The translations under genes and the position numbers were made by a program. 43,807 nt of DNA, taken from the NCBI GenBank assembly GCA_051881355.1, contig JBJEPS010000072.1:1-43807 (forward strand), read 5' to 3'. Position 1 is the stretch's first letter; the number at the start of each line of letters is the position of its first letter. Shown here piece by piece: positions 39,120 through 43,807 of the stretch. The notes beneath the pieces were generated by a model that saw nothing but the letters and a program-made list of their open reading frames with translations, did not search any database and was not told the DNA's origin. Source of the stretch: Fimenecus sp051881355. GTDB taxonomy: Bacteria; Bacillota; Clostridia; Oscillospirales; Acutalibacteraceae.

Positions 39120-39829
39120 TATACTTCTCTCCTTTGGTGGATGGTTTTATAGACATTGCCGTATTTGGAAAAAGAAACCGGGTACAGCCGTTCGCCGTCC
39201 AAAAGGTCGCACAGCCACAGCGGCATAGCCCCGTCCGCTTTAATTTCCATAACATATTGCCCGTCGGGCAGAAGCCGTATGCCGTCATCCCCCGCACCGA
39301 GCGTCAAATCCGTTTCCCGATACCGAATATCGTGGTCAAAGGTAATGCGCAAAGACGGTATTTCGCGCCCCTGGAATGCCACACGGTCATATGCCAGCCA
39401 AAGTTTCGGCGTCGGGTGATAGAACTGAAAGAAATAATCAATTTCCGCAAAAATCTGCTTGTTCTTTTCGGTTTGCGGATGTTCGCCGGACTGAAGATAC
39501 GTCTGCAACTCTCCATACTGCATCGACACACGCCGTTTATACACCACACCTTTGAATTTACGCTTGATTTCCAAAAACACCTTGCTGTCCGTCGTAGGGA
39601 CGCCGTAACTGCGCGCACGTATTTTTTCCTTAAACACGGGTTTTTCCAAAGAACGGCGAATCAGAGCGTCGGTCTCCGTGTCAAAATAAATATTGCATAT
39701 GGTATATTCTCCGTATTCATCGGCTTTCATATACGCACCCAGCGCCACTGAAAGCCGCCGAAACTGCGCCGCTGAAACCAAATACTTTTTTTCGGTCCGT
39801 TTAAAAACGGTTTGCGCCGTTTTGCCCAA
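39119..39829 (-). CDS. VTC-domain protein (polyphosphate polymerase-like)
   Basis: The 236-residue protein has the tunnel-fold VTC pattern: KRTEKKYLVSAAQFRRL, ICNIYFDTE, KEKIRARSYG, VFLEIKRKFKGVVYKRRV, LWLAYDRVAF, RITFDHDIRYR, YVMEIKADGAMP, FSKYGNVY. The conserved basic residues and the EIK/EIKAD acidic pairs for ATP and metal are retained. In yeast the VTC domain makes polyphosphate; bacterial members are usually paired with DUF4956 and the product is not known. Start is TTG at 39829, preceded by AGAGGTGG; the open frame reaches 33 codons further with no ribosome site. Confidence 0.88.
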   Translation of the reverse strand: MGKTAQTVFKRTEKKYLVSAAQFRRLSVALGAYMKADEYGEYTICNIYFDTETDALIRRSLEKPVFKEKIRARSYGVPTTDSKVFLEIKRKFKGVVYKRRVSMQYGELQTYLQSGEHPQTEKNKQIFAEIDYFFQFYHPTPKLWLAYDRVAFQGREIPSLRITFDHDIRYRETDLTLGAGDDGIRLLPDGQYVMEIKADGAMPLWLCDLLDGERLYPVSFSKYGNVYKTIHQRREV

Positions 39830-40003
39830 AACATCCACCTCTTTTTTGCAACAGCAGTACTTTATACAGATACCAGTGTACCGCCTTGTTTTTTCAGGTT
39901 TGTGTGAAAAATGTGGCATTCTTTTCATATTTTTTTAAATACTTTTTGACGGTATTTACAATTTGTTCATATTTTTGTAAGCCTGCACGCAAGCATATAT
40001 CAC

Positions 40004-40032
40004 TTGACGAAAGCAAAGAAATCCTGTACTAT
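40004..40032 (+). promoter_or_regulatory. Promoter of the repeat-bearing membrane protein gene
   Basis: TTGACG (40004-40009), 17-base spacer, TACTAT (40027-40032). Confidence 0.65.
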
Positions 40033-40057
40033 GAAATCGAGAAGGGAGAAGTGTAAA

Positions 40058-41044
40058 ATGTTTGAAAAAAAGGAAGATACATACAAAGGATACAGCGAAA
40101 CCTATACACAGCCGCTTCGCGACGCGGCAGACAGCCGATTTTCGCCGACAGAAACCGATGCGCCCATACAACCGAACACGTACAGGCAACCGCAGCAGCC
40201 TTATGCCCCTGTGCAACCGAACACGTACGGGCAGCCGCAGCAGCCTTATGCCCCTGTGCAACCGAACACGTACGGGCAGCCGCAGCAGCCTTATGCCCCT
40301 GTGCAGCCGAACACGTACGGGCAGCCCCAAATGTATGCGCAAACCGCCTATCCTTACGCCCCGGGGCAGCCGCCGAAGCGCCACAGCGTCGGAAAAACGA
40401 TCGCGATTGTGATTGCGTGCATTGTCGGTGTGAATTTGCTGCTGTTCGGCGGCGTTGTCGCCTATGTCGCACTCCAATCCCCCGAAAAAAAGATAGAGGC
40501 ATACGAGCAAAGCGGCAATTTGGCAGATTTGATTGACGCATGTAATATCTATGACAATCAAATGCCCAATGTAGACGACCCCGTGGCGGCGGAACAGCAT
40601 TTTGAAACCGCACTTTCGGATACCAAAACATTTCTGCGTGCCTTCAAAGACGCGGAATGTGCCGACTACTATCAAGACGATACGTCGGCATACAACGCCA
40701 TGATGACGGATTGGCTGTGCCTGATGCTCATAAACGGGCAGTATGACAAATATAACGAGGTGTTTGTCAAAAAAATGTTGGAGTATTCCCCGTCCGGTAA
40801 CTATTATTTTGACACCTATACGCTGATGTATTATATTGAAAACGAATATATCACCTTAACCGAGCCGCAAAAGCAAGCCGCCCTTTCGGCGTTTGACGCA
40901 CTGATTGCCGCTTCGACTTCCGAGGAAGAACGGCAGTTGAATTTGGGAGAATATTACGATTTCTGCGAAACCTTGGGCGAATATGACAAGGCAGACGAAA
41001 TCGAACGGCAGTTGAACGAAGATGCCACCGAACCCGCGGCGTAA
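40058..41044 (+). CDS. Membrane protein with Pro/Gln/Tyr-rich tandem repeats, function unknown
   Basis: The 328-residue protein begins with a charged region (MFEKKEDTYKGY), then a disordered region with about four units of QPQQPYAPVQPNTYG (residues 37-95), one membrane span (about 111-133, TIAIVIACIVGVNLLLFGGV), and a helical extracytoplasmic domain (about 140-328) rich in Tyr, Asp and Glu that may be TPR-like (NLADLIDACNIYDN, QYDKYNEVFVKKMLEYSP). ATG at 40058 has AAGGGAG. Monocistronic. I do not recognise the family. The DNA repeats are nearly identical, so they may expand and contract. Confidence 0.85.
   Translation: MFEKKEDTYKGYSETYTQPLRDAADSRFSPTETDAPIQPNTYRQPQQPYAPVQPNTYGQPQQPYAPVQPNTYGQPQQPYAPVQPNTYGQPQMYAQTAYPYAPGQPPKRHSVGKTIAIVIACIVGVNLLLFGGVVAYVALQSPEKKIEAYEQSGNLADLIDACNIYDNQMPNVDDPVAAEQHFETALSDTKTFLRAFKDAECADYYQDDTSAYNAMMTDWLCLMLINGQYDKYNEVFVKKMLEYSPSGNYYFDTYTLMYYIENEYITLTEPQKQAALSAFDALIAASTSEEERQLNLGEYYDFCETLGEYDKADEIERQLNEDATEPAA
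40161..40329 (+). repeat. 45-bp in-frame tandem repeats
   Basis: About four units of 45 bases (one starts TTATGCCCCTGTGCAACCGA at 40201). Units at 40201-40245, 40246-40290 and 40291-40335 are almost identical; the first copy is more diverged. Each encodes 15 residues, so gain or loss keeps the frame. Confidence 0.92.
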
Positions 41045-41079
41045 AAAAATCATAAAACACAAACAAAGAGATATAAAGC

Positions 41080-41110
41080 CGAGATTCTTCGGCTACCGCC
41101 TCAGCATGAC
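41080..41110. repeat. Dispersed intergenic repeat, second family
   Basis: CGAGATTCTTCGGCTACCG and CTCAGCATGAC; the inverted relative at 4240-4270 differs at four of 31 positions. Both are intergenic, beside other repeats or terminators. Confidence 0.7.
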
Positions 41111-41113
41111 AAC

Positions 41114-41152
41114 ATCACGGGCTGTTCAAAGGTTTGAACAGCCCGTGATATT
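41114..41152. terminator. Bidirectional terminator between convergent genes
   Basis: A 17-bp perfect palindromic stem (41114-41130 with 41133-41149, arm ATCACGGGCTGTTCAAA). The plus side continues ATATTTAT. It lies between the repeat-bearing membrane protein gene and the lipid kinase gene. Confidence 0.85.
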
Positions 41153-41171
41153 TATACAGCTGTATTTTGTT

Positions 41172-42143
41172 TTATTCCGCCGCCTGCACGGTTTCTTCGG
41201 TAAATTCGTGGTCATCACTCTCTACTGACACCCACTCGGGCTTTTGCACCATAATGCGTACCGCGTGCTTGAGGGTGGTCGCCTCCACCTCCAAACGGTC
41301 TCCGCCGAATTCGCCGTCGAGCGTAAAGGGAGTAGGGTCATCAAACATAAATTTGATGTTTTTACAATGGCGAATAATCACATTGTCGTTCTGCGCCACG
41401 GTTTTATGTACCATATCGTTCGCCAGGCGCAAAAGCTCCCCTAAATTTTTAAACATACGCACAAGCACCAATTCGTGCATTCCGTCGTCAAATTCCACAC
41501 CCATATTGTGGAGCACCGGCATACCGCCGACAGAATAGGAATTGGACGCTGCGCCGTAGAACCAGTCGCCCTCAAAGAATTCGCCGTCCGCCTCCACGCG
41601 CGCGTGATACGGGCGCATTTTTACAAAATCCTTTGCCGCCTGTACATAATAGGCATTCTTCCCCAAAACGTTTTTAATCTTTTGGTTAACCCCGTAGGAA
41701 ATCGCCGTAAAATTGCCGAAGCCCGCCACATAAATAAAATATTCGTCGTCGAATTTGCCGATGTCCATGGGTTTCGGTTCACCGTTGATAATCGCTTCCA
41801 CCGCCGCAAACACATCGGTCGGAATATTTAAGGAGTGGGCAAAATCGTTGGTCGAGCCCATCGGCAAATATCCGACGGGAATATCCTTGCCGAGGGTCAT
41901 CACACCGCAGACGGTTTCTTTCAATGTGCCGTCACCGCCGCAGCAGACGATAATATCGAATTCCGCGCCGCGGTTGAGGACAATATCAAATGCGTTTTTG
42001 TCGATTTGCGTACAGCACGCAGTCACATTGTACCCCGCCTGGTCAAAACGATTAATCATACGCATCATATACTGCTTTGCCATTTTCTTCCCCGAAACGG
42101 GATTTACGACCAACAGCATTTTTTGATTATTTGCATCTGCCAT
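41172..42143 (-). CDS. Diacylglycerol/lipid kinase family protein (DgkB/YegS-like)
   Basis: Phosphorylates diacylglycerol or a related lipid, using ATP, in phospholipid recycling. The 323-residue protein has the DAGK catalytic motifs: LLVVNPVSGKK (10-20), IVCCGGDGTLKE (65-76, with GGDGT), PMGSTNDFAHSL (94-105), and in the C-terminal half IYVAGFGNF, TLDGEFGGDRLEV. No membrane span, consistent with the soluble DgkB type. ATG at 42143 has GAGGTG upstream; the open frame reaches 16 codons further, with no ribosome site. It follows glyS by 25 bases and may be co-transcribed. Confidence 0.93.
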   Translation of the reverse strand: MADANNQKMLLVVNPVSGKKMAKQYMMRMINRFDQAGYNVTACCTQIDKNAFDIVLNRGAEFDIIVCCGGDGTLKETVCGVMTLGKDIPVGYLPMGSTNDFAHSLNIPTDVFAAVEAIINGEPKPMDIGKFDDEYFIYVAGFGNFTAISYGVNQKIKNVLGKNAYYVQAAKDFVKMRPYHARVEADGEFFEGDWFYGAASNSYSVGGMPVLHNMGVEFDDGMHELVLVRMFKNLGELLRLANDMVHKTVAQNDNVIIRHCKNIKFMFDDPTPFTLDGEFGGDRLEVEATTLKHAVRIMVQKPEWVSVESDDHEFTEETVQAAE

Positions 42144-42168
42144 GCCCACACACCTCAATTTTTTTGAA

Positions 42169-43551
42169 TTAAAATACGATTTTCTCAGCAATAAAGGCTT
42201 CGAGTGAATCTATCGGTACGCGCACCTGCTCCATCGTATCGCGGTCGCGCACAGTCACACAGCCGTCCTGCTCACTTTCAAAGTCATAGGTAATGCAGTA
42301 CGGTGTACCGATTTCGTCCTCACGGCGATAGCGTTTGCCGATAGAGCCGGTCTCGTCGAAATCCACCATAAATTTCTTGGAAAGCGCCTCATATACAGGC
42401 ATTGCCTTTTCAGACAGTTTCTTGGAAAGCGGTAAAACCGCCGCCTTGTAGGGCGCGACTGCGGGGCTTAAATGCAAGACGACGCGCGTGTCATTTTTCT
42501 CGGCATCGAGCACTTCCTCATCATACGCCTCGCACAACAGCGCCAAAACGGTACGGTCCAGCCCATAAGTGGACTCGATGATAAACGGAATGAATTTTTC
42601 GTTGGTTTCCGGGTCCAAATACTCCATTTTCTGCCCGCTGTATTCCTGGTGGCGCGTTAAGTCGAAATTGGTGCGATTGTGTGTGCCGTTGATTTCGCCC
42701 CAGCCAAACGGGAACAAAAATTCAATGTCGCAAGCGGCTTTCGCATAATGCGCCAGTTTTTCATGGTCATGAAAACGCAAATGGTCGGCAGGGATTCCCA
42801 AATCCTCGAAATACTGCTTGCCGTATGCTTTGAAATAGTCATACAGTTCGCTGTCCGTACCCTCTTTGCAGAAGGTTTGGAATTCCATTTGCTCAAATTC
42901 AATGGTGCGGAAAGTGAAGTTGCCGGGCGTAATCTCATTGCGGAACGCCTTGCCGATTTGCCCAATGGAAAACGGCAGTTTCGCGCGCATGGTACGCTGC
43001 ACATTCAAGAAGTTTACATATTCGCCCTGCGCGTTTTCGGGGCGCAGATAAATCACACTTTTGCTGTTGTTTGTCACGCCGCGGAAGGTTTGGAACATCA
43101 AATTGAATTCGCGAATATCCGTAAAATTATGCTTGCCGCAGTTCGGGCAGGGAATATGATGGTCCTTAATGTATTGGAACATTTCCTCTTTGGTCATCCC
43201 GTCGGCGTGCGCGTCGGGGTCAAAGTCATCAATCAAATTGTCGGCGCGATGGCGCATTTTACACTCTTTGCAGTCAAGTAACGGGTCGGAGAACGACGCA
43301 ACATGGCCGCTTGCCTCCCAAACACGCGGGTGCATCAAAATGTCTGCGTCCACTTCGTAGCTGTTTTTGCGCTCCTGGATGAAGCGTTTTCGCCAAGTGT
43401 CTTTGACATTGTTCTTTAACCGTGCGCCCAACGGACCGTAGTCCCAAGTGTTGGCAAGCCCGCCGTAAATGTCGCTGCCCGGAAAAATAAACCCGCGATT
43501 TTTACACAGCGCCACGATTTTCTCCATGGATTTTTCTTCGTTTTTCAACAT
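42169..43551 (-). CDS. glyQS: Glycyl-tRNA synthetase, homodimeric class II type
   Basis: Charges tRNA-Gly. The 460-residue protein is the single-chain alpha2 type: KIVALCKNRGFIFPGSDIYG, WDYGPLGARLKNNVKDTWR, zinc-like Cys pairs (DCKECKMRH, CPNCGKHNF), motif 2 FRNEITPGNFTFRTIEFEQM, YSGQKMEYLDPETNEKFIPF, motif 3 ESTYGLDRTVLALL, and a C-terminal anticodon-binding domain. Length fits. ATG at 43551 has AAAGGA upstream. Own promoter at 43611-43639; no T-box leader was seen. Confidence 0.97.
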   Translation of the reverse strand: MLKNEEKSMEKIVALCKNRGFIFPGSDIYGGLANTWDYGPLGARLKNNVKDTWRKRFIQERKNSYEVDADILMHPRVWEASGHVASFSDPLLDCKECKMRHRADNLIDDFDPDAHADGMTKEEMFQYIKDHHIPCPNCGKHNFTDIREFNLMFQTFRGVTNNSKSVIYLRPENAQGEYVNFLNVQRTMRAKLPFSIGQIGKAFRNEITPGNFTFRTIEFEQMEFQTFCKEGTDSELYDYFKAYGKQYFEDLGIPADHLRFHDHEKLAHYAKAACDIEFLFPFGWGEINGTHNRTNFDLTRHQEYSGQKMEYLDPETNEKFIPFIIESTYGLDRTVLALLCEAYDEEVLDAEKNDTRVVLHLSPAVAPYKAAVLPLSKKLSEKAMPVYEALSKKFMVDFDETGSIGKRYRREDEIGTPYCITYDFESEQDGCVTVRDRDTMEQVRVPIDSLEAFIAEKIVF

Positions 43552-43610
43552 AATAACCGTCCTTTGCTCCCTTCCCGGCTGGAAGGTTCATCAAAAGTAT
43601 CTGAATTAAA

Positions 43611-43639
43611 ATTTTATCCCATATTTTCGGATATGTCAA
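43611..43639 (-). promoter_or_regulatory. Promoter of glyQS
   Basis: Perfect TTGACA (43634-43639), 17-base spacer, TAAAAT (43611-43616) on the minus strand. Confidence 0.85.
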
Positions 43640-43699
43640 GGCAAAATCTAACATTTTGACAAGTTGCAAAACATTTGGCAGGTATCCGCACCGCAAATA

Positions 43700-43792
43700 C
43701 ACGACATTTGCAGATATAGTCGCCGGTAGCAAACGCCGCCCTACGCACGAAGTATAAATTTTAATTTGTCATCCTGAGCGAAGCGAAGGATC
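43700..43792 (-). repeat. Window-end repeats, including copy 3 of the 29-bp element
   Basis: 43764-43792 is the exact reverse complement of bases 1-29. Just before it, 43715-43739 (GTCGCCGGTAGC, GCCGCCCTACG) resembles the short repeats at 4201-4224 and 10004-10036. No gene is visible from 43552 to the end. Confidence 0.8.
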
Positions 43793-43807
43793 TCAAAAAG
43801 AGAGTGC

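Noticed and set aside
40161..40335. CRISPR-like direct repeats.
   Set aside because: The repeats abut without spacers, are in frame, and encode a regular 15-residue unit.
43552..43807. T-box leader for glyQS.
   Set aside because: No T-box core motif (TGGTACCGCG-like) or specifier hairpin, and the promoter leaves only about 50 bases of leader.
1..43807. Prophage, insertion sequence, toxin-antitoxin or defence island.
   Set aside because: No integrase, transposase, phage structural, restriction or CRISPR gene motifs were found; gene content is housekeeping and envelope.

Overview
The window looks like chromosomal core DNA of a spore-forming, low- to mid-GC Bacillota, most likely a clostridial (Oscillospiraceae/Ruminococcaceae-like) bacterium. 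The evidence is the L33-SecE-NusG-L11-L1-L10-L7/L12 order, strong AGGAGG-type ribosome binding sites, the L10 leader, a YpeB-type germination protein, a SpoIID-type domain, class B sortases, and a WalJ-RlmH pair. I see no phage, insertion sequence, CRISPR array, tRNA or rRNA. Most genes lie on the minus strand. The two window ends carry exact inverted copies of a 29-bp dispersed repeat, which suggests the segment is a contig bounded by repeats.

Layout. 94-3949 (-): ribosomal protein/transcription block with a promoter before rpmG, a second promoter plus L10 leader before rplJL, and a terminator after rplL. 3950-4458: repeat-rich spacer. 4459-5481 (+): Ca2+/Na+ antiporter. 5624-9914 (+): carAB. 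10092-14297 (-): rlmH, walJ-like hydrolase, glycerophosphodiesterase, patatin, maf and a Nudix hydrolase. 14372-15265 (+): M14 carboxypeptidase-like protein lacking catalytic residues. 15260-17915 (-): murD overlapping a murL-like gene, a possible alternative route to D-Glu in peptidoglycan. 18115-19823 (+): two-component system with an intramembrane-type kinase. 20321-30355 (-): a nine-gene run (cysteine desulfurase, thiI, pncC, two class B sortases, a CinA-like/TM/SpoIID fusion, galE, lemA, TPM protein) behind one good promoter. 30516-32233 (+): ypeB and a small lipoprotein. 32302-35337 (-): TPP-riboswitch-controlled operon for a thiamine-binding protein and an ABC importer. 35334-36359 (-): DUF2804. 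36484-39829 (-): VTC-like/DUF4956/beta-helix lipoprotein operon. 40058-41044 (+): membrane protein with 45-bp tandem repeats. 41172-42143 (-): lipid kinase. 42169-43551 (-): glycyl-tRNA synthetase.

The strongest candidates for something little described are the MurD/MurL-like pair, the degenerate CinA fused through a membrane segment to a SpoIID-type domain beside two sortases and a genuine PncC, and the M14 pseudo-peptidase. Coordinates and motifs were read by eye; family assignments come from recognised motifs, not from database searches.
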